From contig NZ_JANADO010000001.1 of the NCBI RefSeq assembly GCF_024199845.1, positions 5,952,001-6,016,000 of the forward strand: DNA of 64,000 nt, given 5' to 3'. A program made the translations under genes and the position numbers. Below, piece after piece: positions 49,927-59,022 of the stretch. Origin of the DNA: Bradyrhizobium sp. CCGB12. Lineage in GTDB: Bacteria; Pseudomonadota; Alphaproteobacteria; Rhizobiales; Xanthobacteraceae. Under the pieces are notes generated by a model that searched no databases, had not been told where the DNA came from, and saw nothing but the letters and a program-made list of their open reading frames with translations. Positions within the stretch are counted from its first letter, which is position 1, and each line of letters starts with the position of its first letter.

Positions 49927-50660
49927 TTAGCACGTTGTGTTCGGTAGCTTCGTGCAGCTTTCGTTTGAAGAAACTCCCCTGAAGCGACACCATCGAGCAT
50001 GCTTTACATAGCAACTAGCTCGGTGCCGTGGTGTTTTGTGGCGGAGACAAAGTGCGGTGCACGAAGCCACTGAATCTCAGCGCTTCTAGAGCCGCTCGCG
50101 CTCCCTAGGGAGACGAAGCGCGACACAGGAAGATACTGAAAAACAAGCACAACTCGGCTTTACGTATCTCTCCGGCGGCGGCCGCCTTGTGTAGTTTGAG
50201 AGGCGGCCCGAGGATTTGACCAATGTATGGTCCGGCCGCGCGTTGCGAGAAGATTCGTCGAATTGGCGGCGACGGTCTTGCATCAATGTATCCGGCCTGA
50301 TTGGAGCGTTGTGCTCCGGGCCATCATGGATATCAGCGCGCGTGCGTTCTGATTAGTCTACAGGCCTCGAACGGGCCATTAAGGTCATCAGTGTTCGCAC
50401 ACGCTCGGAAGACCGATCCTCCATTTTGTCTTGTCTTCTCGCAGACCTCGGCTGGAGACCGTTGATGCGGCTATGTCATCGCCTGCTCCTGATATTGCGT
50501 AGTTCCTTTGTTCGGATTAAAGGGCCGTTCCTTTGTCCCGGCCCGCAGAACGTCGATCGCGTCGCGCACAGGTGCGGTCAAGGCCGGCCGTCGCTCTTGG
50601 CTTACGGCTGACTGGACGTCGCCAGGCCGCGCCTTGACAGCGCCGAGCACGGCGCGAGGA
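49927..50660. other. about 0.7 kb non-coding, contains att-like copy 2
   Basis: No gene recognised. The att-like sequence at 50081-50110 is the only clear feature. Short opposing frames near 50430-50680 are not convincing. Confidence 0.45.
50081..50110. repeat. att-like copy 2 (tRNA 3'-end sequence)
   Basis: This 30-bp sequence is identical to copy 3 at 53461-53490 except for one base (C instead of G in the CCA position). It starts CGCTTCTAGAGCCGCT and ends GCGCTCCCTAGGG. Its left flank also matches copy 3 (AATCTCA) and its right flank matches copy 1 (AGACGA, then CGGCTT 55 bp on). That is the pattern of a hybrid junction between neighbouring integrated elements. Confidence 0.65.
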
Positions 50661-51230
50661 TCAGGCAGGTCGGGCGTCTGCATCGCCGATCCTCGTCATC
50701 TCGAAGGCGCGTCCTTTGGCCAGCACCGCCCAGGCGATGCGGGCAAGTTTGTTAGCGAGCGCGATTGCGAGCACATTGTGGTGTAGCCGCTTCTTGGCGG
50801 TTTCGATCCAGGACGTAAACCCGTAACGTTCCCAGTTTTTTATTCTGACCAGCACGACCCATGCCGCTTGCACGAATAAAACGCGCAGGTAGCGATTGCC
50901 ACGCCTCGAGACTTTGCCAAGGATCGTACGGTCTCCCGTCGAGATCTGTTTGGGCACCAGTCCAAGCCAGGCGCCGAAGTCGCGGCCTTTGGAGAATAGG
51001 TCTCCAGTGCCGATCGCGGCCACCATGGCGCTCGAAATAATTGGCCCGATGCCAGGCACCGTCATCAGGCGCGAGCATGCCTGATCTTGACGGGCAAGAG
51101 TTTCGATCTCTTCAGATAGGCCATTGATGCGCTGATCCAGGCGGCGCCAATCGACTGCCAACTCCTCGATGACACGCAACATGCGTGGCGATAACGTAAG
51201 CGACATGACCCTTGCAGTCCTCCACGACAT
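50661..51230 (-). pseudogene. IS110-family transposase, C-terminal part
   Basis: A 189-codon frame covering the C-terminal Transposase_20 domain of IS110/IS116/IS902 elements. Typical segments are MTVPGIGPIISSAMVAAIG, FGAWLGLVPKQISTGDRTIL and GNRYLRVLFVQAAWVV. Full-length proteins have about 340 residues with an N-terminal RuvC-like domain (DEDD motif), which is absent. Inactive remnant. Confidence 0.85.
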
Positions 51231-51392
51231 TCGGACGGCTACACAGGATTAGCTTTTCCGAGCGCGAGAACGAAGGGTCCCCTTTCGCCACTTGGGCCCA
51301 AACCGAACGAGTTGGCGGGCTGACTCAAGTTCCTTGAGATAAAGCCGCTGCCGTTGCCCGGCTGACAGCAGCAGTAACTCGCACACTGGGAG

Positions 51393-52127
51393 TCAGGGGG
51401 CCTGATCGGGCGGCGGAAAGAGCACGATAGCTGATATCCCAAACTTCTCGGGACAATTCGCGCCCTGTATGGAAATATAGGGACTGCGCCCCTTGAGCAA
51501 CCTATCGACCTCCACCTCACCGTAATTCAGTCGGGCCATGTAGGTGTTGAGGCTCTTCCCAGAGGCATCCGCACGGGCCAACAGTTGTTCGATGATGTCT
51601 CTATCGGGGTGGCGCTGCTCCCAATCCACAGCCAAGTCGATGTCACCTACTTCGGGGGCTTCACTCGCATATGATCCGAACGCGCGCACCCGCTTGACCC
51701 GGAAGACAAGCTCGTCTCGCGCATTGATTTCAGCAACACGCTCCAGCATCTGTGTGACTAGGTCGTCCGCCCTCGCCCGCGGAATCCTCTTTACGAAGCG
51801 GGCCACGCATAGCCGGGAGCCGAGTTTCGTAACCGAGTAGCCTGACTTCGATGCTGATCTATCTTGTTCTGCTCTTGGCTCGGCAAATCCCGCGTCGACG
51901 ATGGCTCGTGTGACCAACTCGGCTTGAGTTCTAGGGACACCAAGCTCAGTCTCCACCTCGGCAACGGTGAAGCTTGCGCCGTTCCGATAGTGGCGAAGGA
52001 AATTGCGGATTTCGATCAGCGGAATTCCCGCTACCTTATCAAGCTTGTTGACTTCCACAGCCTTAGTTACCCCTTTCAACTCCACCGCCAGGATCAGCAG
52101 CGGGTTCGATTTTAGAGTCGTAGCCAT
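51393..52127 (-). CDS. winged-helix plus nucleotidyltransferase-domain protein
   Basis: A 244-residue protein. The N-terminal half looks like a winged-helix domain (IRNFLRHYRNGASFTVAEVETELG and QAELVTRAIVDAGF). The middle has FGSYASEAPEVGDIDLAVDW, the GS-x(n)-D-x-D signature of small nucleotidyltransferase (MNT) domains related to antitoxin MntA and kanamycin nucleotidyltransferase. The usual HEPN toxin partner of MNT genes is not visible next to it. It sits in mobile DNA. A regulatory or nucleotidylating role is possible; substrate unknown. Confidence 0.65.
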   Translation of the reverse strand: MATTLKSNPLLILAVELKGVTKAVEVNKLDKVAGIPLIEIRNFLRHYRNGASFTVAEVETELGVPRTQAELVTRAIVDAGFAEPRAEQDRSASKSGYSVTKLGSRLCVARFVKRIPRARADDLVTQMLERVAEINARDELVFRVKRVRAFGSYASEAPEVGDIDLAVDWEQRHPDRDIIEQLLARADASGKSLNTYMARLNYGEVEVDRLLKGRSPYISIQGANCPEKFGISAIVLFPPPDQAP

Positions 52128-52715
52128 GCATGGTCAAAAGAGCCAAGAGGTTCGGACCGTCCATCAAGGTTAGCAGCTTGTTTGTCGCTTATTCATATGC
52201 AAGCCGCTGCCGCGAACCGCCCAATCCCCGCGAAAACCGAAGGTCCTTAACGAGACCGAGTTGCGACCACAGGCCACCTCCCGATGCCCGCAAGAGACTC
52301 TACGAGAGTCACTTGTGCGATTGCTCGCACGCGGGTGGACCTGCTCAGGCTGGGCCAAACAAGTCCCTCGGGCTTCCTATGGGCCTCCACGGGGTTAGAG
52401 AGACGCACGCCGGCTGAATACGCCCCACCGCTTTGTTACGCTCGCCCCAGTCACATTAATGCCACATCCGGAACCTGTGTCGCCGTCTCCGCGAAATCTG
52501 TGGTGTCGTGGCTCTACAGGACTCTGAGGAGTCCGCTGGTGGCCGTTTGGGGCGCCGCCACCCAAGTCGCCGCACGCCTCCACAGGCGATTCCCGAGTCA
52601 CCGTCAGGCCCTACAGGTCGATCCAGCACAAGGCCGGACGACCTCGACTGCCCAAGGGGCCGTGCGGAGGCCTCCCTGAGCCGAGAGACCCGCCAGCCTC
52701 AACATTTGTTCTACG
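52128..52715. other. about 0.6 kb without a supportable gene
   Basis: A 131-codon plus-strand frame at 52284-52679 has strongly biased, unrecognisable composition. The missing C-terminal half of the integrase below is not found here. Confidence 0.4.
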
Positions 52716-53390
52716 TTAGGCCTGTCCCTGAGGCTGGGAATAGAGGCGACCGCCCTTATTCCATTGGTAACCCTTGGTGTACCCGTGAAACATTCGTATC
52801 CACCCGAGGTGCTTAATCGTCGGAGGTGTAAGCGTCTGCTTAGCGAAGAACGCGTTCAGTTCGGCGACATCACTCCGCAGCTTTGCGACCCTCGGTGTGT
52901 TCGGTGTCGGCATGGAAGGCTGGGTCAGCCTGATCAGCTCGGAAGGCATCACGAACTCGAACTTGAAGTTTTCGAGCACGTTGGCTCGAGTGATGCCGTG
53001 CTCCGCAGCAATCTCCAAGAGCTTCGTCGTGGCCCGATAGCGGCAGCGCTCATCCCATGCCAGCGTCTTGGCGTACACGTATTCCGCCATCCGCTTTATC
53101 TCGGCATCATTGAGGGTGTCGCGGAGCGGCGCCTTTGGTTGCTTTGGCTCCCGCTTGATCAGCGCTTCAGCTTCTCGCAGCGTACGGTCCAAATCTGCAA
53201 GGACGTGCACCGCCCTTCGACTGACCTCGCGCCGGTCTTTCGTTCCGAGAGACTTCTTGAGATAGGCTTGCTTGTTCTTCTTGGCGCCTACCACGCGCGC
53301 CACGGCGACCTCAAGCTTCTGTGGCACCTTCCGTTGAACGCACCAGACACCAGCAGAATTCTTGATCAGATAAGGCATCGCGCGCATCAA
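52716..53390 (-). pseudogene. tyrosine recombinase (phage integrase), truncated
   Basis: A 224-codon frame. The start MPYLIKNSAGVWCVQRKVPQ is the typical N terminus of phage-type integrases (DUF6538-like), followed by the arm-binding and core-binding regions. Integrases of this kind exceed 400 residues; the last recognisable segment is FHGYTKGYQWNKGG near residue 210, so the whole catalytic domain with its Arg-His-Arg-Tyr set is missing. It starts 70 bp from the tRNA-end sequence at 53461, the normal place for an integrase beside its attachment site. Non-functional alone. Confidence 0.75.
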
Positions 53391-53430
53391 AAGCTACCAT
53401 CATTTGCTACCAGTCAAGGGTAGCAAAGCT
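53389..53430. repeat. integrase arm-site-like repeats
   Basis: AGCTACCA and TTGCTACCA in one direction, and GGGTAGCAAAGC in the other, crowd the 40 bp between the integrase start and the att-like sequence. Similar GCTACCA pairs follow att-like copy 1. They may be arm-type binding sites. Confidence 0.4.
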
Positions 53431-53460
53431 TTTGATTTGTGGATGTTTCTGAAATCTCAA

Positions 53461-53510
53461 CGCTTCTAGAGCCGCTGGCGCTCCCTAGGGGAATCGATCC
53501 CCTGTTTCGG
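53461..53510 (-). other. att-like copy 3 with the 3' end of a tRNA gene
   Basis: On the minus strand, AGGGG-ATCGATT-CCCCT (53487-53503) forms a T-arm with a seven-base loop. AGGGAGC follows as the 3' acceptor strand, then G and CCA (ending at 53476). No matching 5' GCTCCCT or anticodon arm is found above 53510, so only the 3' part is present, as left by island integration. The loop has A where T54 is normal. The tRNA identity cannot be read. Confidence 0.55.
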
Positions 53511-53819
53511 CCTTGAGACGGCGGCAGTCGTGTCCCTGGTGCCGCGGAGTGATGGAAACGTCGGGCTGATGGGAAAACGAGCGTGGCGCCATTTACCGAT
53601 GCCGCCAAGGGATCACCTTTGATCTGGTTCGCGACCGATCTCGCGGGGCGGCCACACGAAATCGTCGGCAGCGACGACTTCGGATGAAGCAGGCCAACCT
53701 CCCCTCCCGACGAGTTAACGGCGCCGCACTCATGAAAGTTGGGCGCCGTCGCTTGCATTTCTACGGTCGCGGCGACGAAGGGTCGGGAATGCAGGCTCGC
53801 CGAGCCGAAGCTTCGCCGA

Positions 53820-54300
53820 TCAATAAAGGCTCGTCGTGAGTCCCGCGCGAACTCTTTGCAAGAGGGTTTCGTCCTTGCCGTTCCGGATCGTGACGGTCGC
53901 GGTCAGGCCGGATACAAGTGGGACTGTGGGCGGCACCACCTTGTCGATCGCAATCCGGACCGGCACGCGCTGCGCCAAACGCACCCAGGTGTAAACTCGA
54001 TCGACGTTGGGCAACCCCCTGCGAGGAGGCGGCTGCGTTAGATGTGGCCTATGATTGGCGTGGAGTAGCCCATCAGTGTTGCCTCGGCGCGGTCACCAAC
54101 GCACAGCAGTGCCGGTTTCGTCTCTTCGAAATAGCCGTCAATCCGCCATCCTTTGCTGGAGAGTGGCCTTGTTCGCACCCAGCGCGACAAAAATCGAAGG
54201 GGTCGATGATTTACAAAATGTCACCCTTGTGGACGAATTGGTTGTCTACAATTCGCAAATCCCTGATTTGACCGGAAATCGCGACGCTCTCAAAGTGCCG
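53820..54300 (-). pseudogene. decayed HlyD-family membrane-fusion protein
   Basis: Pieces of one adaptor protein of the HlyD/EmrA/AaeA type appear in order but in different frames: QIRDLRIVDNQFVHKGDIL (ending at 54211), DGYFEETKPALLCVGDRAEA with TLMGYSTPIIGH, and NVDRVYTWVRLAQRVPVRIA ending LTTSLY at 53820. The central part is missing. Such proteins link inner-membrane pumps to the outer membrane. The gene is broken. Confidence 0.6.
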
Positions 54301-54573
54301 ACCAAATAGGCGGTCGTGCGCAATCCTCTGCCCCCCGGCCCGAAGGTCCTCGAAACAGCAGTCCTTGAGCATCTGGGAAAGCCCTAGAAACTGTGGGCGT
54401 CCAAGCCAGCTTTTGACGCAAGACAAGGCAGACCTTCGATCAACCTCCGCTAAGCTGCTGGAGAAATGCGGGGCAGCCTTATTATTCTCCGATTGGGGGA
54501 GTTGATGAGCCACCTCGTTGAAGAGGTCGATCGTGGGCAATGGACGCTATTGCACCCATGGCCTTATTGACGA
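54301..54573. other. short region downstream of fixS
   Basis: No gene recognised. It separates the fixGHIS operon from the decayed adaptor gene. Confidence 0.4.
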
Positions 54574-54738
54574 TCAAAGTGCTGGGTTCTCGTCGCAGAC
54601 GTCGTCATCGACAATCGCACGCCACCCCGCCCCTTCAAGATCATCGTACTGGCCACTCTTGAGCGACCAAAGGAATGCGACAAGGCCGAGCAGGCCGAGC
54701 GCCAGCGCCAGCGGAACCAAGATTACCAGAATTTCCAT
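54574..54738 (-). CDS. fixS: cbb3 oxidase maturation protein FixS
   Basis: A 54-residue single-span inner-membrane protein starting MEILVILVPLALALGLLGLV, with SLKSGQYDDLEGAGWRAIVDD after the membrane segment, which is the family signature. FixS (CcoS) is needed for insertion of heme and copper into the cbb3 oxidase. The ATG at 54738 shares a base with the fixI stop (TAATG), so translation is coupled. Confidence 0.95.
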   Translation of the reverse strand: MEILVILVPLALALGLLGLVAFLWSLKSGQYDDLEGAGWRAIVDDDVCDENPAL

Positions 54739-56930
54739 TAGCTCAACTCCTTCACACCGCGATGCGCGCGAAGGGCGTTCAGTATTACCAGCAGGGATGA
54801 GCCCGACATCGCCGCAGCAGCAACCAGCGGCGCCGCCAGGCCCGCAATCGCTATTGGCACAACAAGGAAGTTGTATCCCACGGCCAGCCATAGATTTTGC
54901 CGCATCAGCCGGAGCGCCTTGCGCGAAAAGCCGATAGCAGCGACCACGGGAACTAGGCGGTCGCCAAGGAAAACCAGATCGGCCGTGGCCTGGCTCAAAT
55001 GGGTGGCACTCACAGGAGACATAGACACATGCGCGGCCGCCAGCGCTGGCGCATCGTTCATGCCGTCGCCTACCATCATGACCTTCAAGCCCTGCCGCTT
55101 CAGCTCATCGATCCGCGCGATCTTGTCGGCGGGTGTGACACCGGCGCGCCATTCGTGAATTCCGAGTGACTGAGCAGCGTGTCGCACCGCTGTCTCACGA
55201 TCGCCGGAGAGAATCTCAACGGCGACCCCCGCTCGTGCAAGCGCCGTCACCGCGGTGGCTGCATCCGCGCGCATGCGTTGTCGGACCGCGAAGACATGGC
55301 AGACCTCCCCATGACGGAAGGCAACGACGGAGGCTTCGGGATCCCTGCACAGGATTTCGTTGGCAGGGCGATCCGCGCCGCAGAACGGAGGCCGGCCCAG
55401 CTTGACCTCAAGCTCGCCGACATAGCCCCGCACGCCTTGACCTGCGACTTCCTCAATCCCGGCTAACGGATTCTTTGCACCCGACGCCCGGGCGACCGCG
55501 GCAGCGACCGGATGATGGCTGGAAAGAGCGACACGGCCGGCCAGCGCGAATTCGGCTTCCGAAATTTCCACCGCATTGGTGACGTCGAGCTCAGGCAAGG
55601 TGAGCGTTCCCGTCTTGTCGAATACGACCCTGTCGACTTCGGCCAGCCGTTCGATAGCATCACCCGAATTGAGCAGCACGCCGGAGCGGAACAGGGCGCC
55701 CGAGACCACAGTCTGCACCGCAGGTATCGTCAGTCCCAGTGCACAGGGGCAAGTGATGATGAGAACCGCGATCGCCGTGACGATGGCGTCGTGCCAACTG
55801 GCGCCGAATGCCACCCAACCCAGCATGGTCAGAAGTGCCGCCGCATGCACGACGGGGGCATAGAGCCGCGACGCCCGGTCGGCGAGCTGCACATATCGGG
55901 ATCGCGCCTGTACGGCGTTCTCAAGCAGTCGGCTGATTTCGGCCAGCAACGTGCCCTCGGATGCCGCGGACACCCGCACGCGCAATGCACCGGAAAGGTT
56001 GAGCGTCCCCGCATAGACAGCGGTACCCGAATTGGCCTTCACCGGCAATGTTTCGCCGGTGATCAGGCTTTGGTCGATCTTGGACTCTCCCTCGATCACG
56101 GAGCCATCGACGGCCGAGCGCTCACCGGGACGCAGCAAGACGACATCTCCGGCCTGCACCGCGGCAATCGGTACTTCGCTGATCTCGTCCGCGCCGACAA
56201 ATTTTGTCGCCGTTTCCGCTTTCAGCGCCGCGAGGTTTCCGGCGACCGCGCGCGTCTTGCGGCGCATGCTCTGGTCCAAGTAGCGGCCGGCGAGCAAGAA
56301 GGCGAGCAGCATCAGCGCCGCGTCGAAATAGGCGTGCTCGGCATGGTGGATGGTTTCAACCACCGACATCGCAAGCGCCAGCACGATACCGATACTGATT
56401 GGTACGTCCATGTTCGTGCTGCGCGCCCGCAGCGCGCGTAAGGCTGACCCGAAGAACGGCTGTCCCGCATAGGCTATCGCCGGCAATGCAATCAGCGCCG
56501 ACAGCCAGTGGAAGAAGTCGCGCTGCTCCGGGATCATGTCGGTGACGTTGCCGGACCATACCGGAACCGACAGCATCATCACGTTCATCGCGCCAAAGGC
56601 GGCGACGCCGAGGCAACGCAGCAGAAAAGTCGCCTGCTCAGTCTCGAGCGCTTCGGCACGGAGTTGTTCGAACGGATAAGCTTTGTAACCGAGTTCAGCC
56701 AACCGATCGATGAAGCGGGTCGGATCGTGTGCCCCTTGCTTCCATTCCAACGCTACTCGACGGTCGGTTAAATTGACGCGCGCCAGCGTGACATCCGGAA
56801 GCGCGGAAAGACCGCGTTCGATCTTGGACATGCAGCCGGCACAACTCACGCCTTCGACCGCAAGATCGATATGCGACACCCCGGAATCCAGGTCCCTGAC
56901 ATAGTGTGAAAAGTCTCGCGCCGCCTGCAT
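54738..56930 (-). CDS. fixI: copper-transporting P-type ATPase FixI
   Basis: P1B-type ATPase that exports copper for assembly of the cbb3 oxidase. The 730-residue protein has a metal-binding domain (VEGVSCAGCMSKIERGL, the CxxC motif), eight predicted membrane segments, the CPC motif in ITCPCALGLTIPA, the phosphorylation motif FDKTGTLTLPE and MVGDGMNDAPALAAA. It lies between fixH and fixS. The FixI/CcoI group supplies copper to the oxidase rather than conferring resistance. Intact, normal length. Confidence 0.96.
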   Translation of the reverse strand: MQAARDFSHYVRDLDSGVSHIDLAVEGVSCAGCMSKIERGLSALPDVTLARVNLTDRRVALEWKQGAHDPTRFIDRLAELGYKAYPFEQLRAEALETEQATFLLRCLGVAAFGAMNVMMLSVPVWSGNVTDMIPEQRDFFHWLSALIALPAIAYAGQPFFGSALRALRARSTNMDVPISIGIVLALAMSVVETIHHAEHAYFDAALMLLAFLLAGRYLDQSMRRKTRAVAGNLAALKAETATKFVGADEISEVPIAAVQAGDVVLLRPGERSAVDGSVIEGESKIDQSLITGETLPVKANSGTAVYAGTLNLSGALRVRVSAASEGTLLAEISRLLENAVQARSRYVQLADRASRLYAPVVHAAALLTMLGWVAFGASWHDAIVTAIAVLIITCPCALGLTIPAVQTVVSGALFRSGVLLNSGDAIERLAEVDRVVFDKTGTLTLPELDVTNAVEISEAEFALAGRVALSSHHPVAAAVARASGAKNPLAGIEEVAGQGVRGYVGELEVKLGRPPFCGADRPANEILCRDPEASVVAFRHGEVCHVFAVRQRMRADAATAVTALARAGVAVEILSGDRETAVRHAAQSLGIHEWRAGVTPADKIARIDELKRQGLKVMMVGDGMNDAPALAAAHVSMSPVSATHLSQATADLVFLGDRLVPVVAAIGFSRKALRLMRQNLWLAVGYNFLVVPIAIAGLAAPLVAAAAMSGSSLLVILNALRAHRGVKELS

Positions 56931-56942
56931 GACGTTGCCTTC

Positions 56943-57440
56943 CTAGTTCAGTAGAACGCGATTCTTCGACAGGAACATCCGCTGCCCTGCAGAAACCCCC
57001 TCGAGCACCAGATCCCATTGCCCCGGCGCAATCGCCCGCGCGCTTCCCCGATAGATGCCGATCTCCACCTCGGCGAGGGTCACAGGCAAATCGGCGCGCC
57101 GGTCGGTGGGCCGTTCGAACCGCCCCTGAAACGTCAACCCCGACATCGGCCGGCCGCTGCTATCGCGCGCTTCGATCTGCAGCGTCGCGCCGCCCAGGCC
57201 GCTGCGCTCAACATGCGCATCGACTTTCCAGTTACGCGCGTTCTGATCGCGGGCCGCCGTGATCTGCTTTTCATAGGCGAGGCTTGCGCTATAGGCGCTG
57301 TCGACCTCGGTGCCCGGTAGCGTCTGGATGGCAAACCGCATCATGACGAGGTTGACTCCGACCACGACGCCAAAGAACGCGACCAGCATGAAAAACACCT
57401 TGCGTCCGGTGAAAGCCTTGGGTGCCTGCGACTCGTTCAT
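56943..57440 (-). CDS. fixH: FixH protein
   Basis: A 165-residue protein with one N-terminal membrane segment (VFFMLVAFFGVVVGVNLVMM) and a periplasmic domain containing YEKQITAARDQNARNW and GQWDLVLEG. FixH (CcoH) assists assembly of the cbb3 oxidase and is part of the FixGHIS set. Spacing to fixG (19 bp) and fixI (12 bp) supports one operon. Confidence 0.93.
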   Translation of the reverse strand: MNESQAPKAFTGRKVFFMLVAFFGVVVGVNLVMMRFAIQTLPGTEVDSAYSASLAYEKQITAARDQNARNWKVDAHVERSGLGGATLQIEARDSSGRPMSGLTFQGRFERPTDRRADLPVTLAEVEIGIYRGSARAIAPGQWDLVLEGVSAGQRMFLSKNRVLLN

Positions 57441-57459
57441 CTGAAATCCCTTCCGGACC

Positions 57460-58923
57460 TCATGGCGTCACGAAATTATCGGTGGCGGATGCCACATCGC
57501 CGAGGCCAACATCAGTGACGCGGAAATGTACCGGGACCGACCTCTCTGGATTGCTTGAGGCAGGCGCCGTAACCAGCAACCGCAACTCAGTGGTCTGATC
57601 GCGCCCCAGCATGATCATCGGCCGCTCCGGGGTCACGGAATCGACGCCGACGACATGGACCGTTGCGTTAACCGGGCCGTCAATATCGATCGCTATGACG
57701 CGGTCGAAGCCCCGCTTGTTCAACAGGCGAACCGTATAAGCATTGCGGATCGACCCGTCACTCAGCTTCACAGTGATTGGATTGCGGTCGTGCAGCACGT
57801 TGACGTCGAGCAGCGATCGCGTCAGTAGCGCATAGAGCATCAACGCGCCAACGCTGGCGATCATGGCCGAGTAGACGATCGTGCGCGGCCGCACGATGCG
57901 ATAAACCGGCGGCTTGCCGGCCTGACGGCGCTGAATATTGATATCGTTGTCATATCCGATCAGGCGGGTTTCCCGGCCGATCTTTTTCATCACGGTATCG
58001 CAAGCGTCGATGCACAGGCCGCACTGGATGCAATCGAGCTGCGCGCCGTCGCGAATATCGATCCCGGTTGGACAAACTGCAACGCACTGGTAGCAATCGA
58101 TGCAGTCACCGACCGGTTCGCCAAGCGCGCGTAACTCATTCGCCTTCTTCAGCGACGTGCGCCTTTCGCCGCGATCATATTTGTAAGTGACGTTGAGCGC
58201 CCATTCATCGGTTAGTGCGGCCTGTATGCGCGGCCATGGGCACATGTAGACGCAGACCTGTTCGCGCATGAAGCCGGCGAGCAGATAGGTCGTCGCCGTC
58301 AGGATAGTGATGCAGATGTAGGCCAGCATGGGCGCCTGGAACGTCACCAGCTGTTTCACCAGAGTCGGCGCGTCGTTGAAATAGAGCACCCAGGCGCCGC
58401 CGGTCCACCACGAGATCATCAGCCAGAGCGAATGCTTCAACAGGATCTCGGCAAAACGGTCCAGCTTCATCGTGCCCCTGGCCGCGTCCTTGCGCATGCG
58501 CTCGCGGCGGTCACCCTCGATCAGCCGCTCGAGGGCGTAGAACAGGTCGGTCCATACCGTCTGCGGGCAGAGATATCCGCACCAGATGCGGCCGCCCAGC
58601 GAGTTCATCAGGAACAGCGTGATCGCAGCGGTGATTAGCAGCCCGGTGAAGTAGTAGACTTCCTGCGGCCATAGCTCGATGAAGAAGAAATAGAAGCGGC
58701 TGTTCGGCAAGTCGACCAGCACCGCCTGGTCGGGCACACCGAGGCCGCGATTCCAGCGCACGAACGGCAGAAAGTAGTAGACGCCGAGACAAAATGCCAT
58801 CACCCCCCATTTTATCCAACGAAAAGTACCCGAAACGCTTTGCGGAAAGACCTTCTTCTGCGCCACATAAAGCGGCCCATCGTCTTCAAGCAGCAGGTCG
58901 GCAGGTTTCGCGGGCTTGTTCAT
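57460..58923 (-). CDS. fixG: cytochrome cbb3 accessory ferredoxin-type protein FixG
   Basis: A 487-residue membrane protein with polyferredoxin domains, needed for cbb3 oxidase maturation. Membrane segments surround IWCGYLCPQTVWTDLF and VCVYMCPWPRIQ, and two 4Fe-4S motifs follow (CIDCYQCVAVCPTGIDIR and CIQCGLCIDACDTVM). The C-terminal domain is periplasmic. The ATG at 58923 (MNKPAKPADLL) was preferred to one at 58941, because the FixK box at 58980-58993 would place transcription near 58946, only 5 bases before the upstream ATG. First gene of fixGHIS. Confidence 0.94.
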   Translation of the reverse strand: MNKPAKPADLLLEDDGPLYVAQKKVFPQSVSGTFRWIKWGVMAFCLGVYYFLPFVRWNRGLGVPDQAVLVDLPNSRFYFFFIELWPQEVYYFTGLLITAAITLFLMNSLGGRIWCGYLCPQTVWTDLFYALERLIEGDRRERMRKDAARGTMKLDRFAEILLKHSLWLMISWWTGGAWVLYFNDAPTLVKQLVTFQAPMLAYICITILTATTYLLAGFMREQVCVYMCPWPRIQAALTDEWALNVTYKYDRGERRTSLKKANELRALGEPVGDCIDCYQCVAVCPTGIDIRDGAQLDCIQCGLCIDACDTVMKKIGRETRLIGYDNDINIQRRQAGKPPVYRIVRPRTIVYSAMIASVGALMLYALLTRSLLDVNVLHDRNPITVKLSDGSIRNAYTVRLLNKRGFDRVIAIDIDGPVNATVHVVGVDSVTPERPMIMLGRDQTTELRLLVTAPASSNPERSVPVHFRVTDVGLGDVASATDNFVTP

Positions 58924-58979
58924 CGTTGCGGTCGATCTCATGTCCAGCGTGGACTTTAGGCTCGCCCCTGCAACCGCAA

Positions 58980-58993
58980 TTGATCCACCTCAA
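58980..58993. promoter_or_regulatory. FixK-type box before fixG
   Basis: TTGATCCACCTCAA fits TTGA-N6-TCAA, the FNR/FixK core; the second half has C where G or A is preferred. It lies in the 99 bp between fixP and fixG and its centre would be near -40 of a start at about 58946. Confidence 0.65.
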
Positions 58994-59022
58994 AAGCCGC
59001 GCGCAAACTTCCCGGCGCGCGG

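Noticed and set aside
52284..52679. Plus-strand frame of 131 codons in the mobile region
   Set aside because: Composition rich in Arg, Ala and Ser with no recognisable domain; not the missing integrase half.
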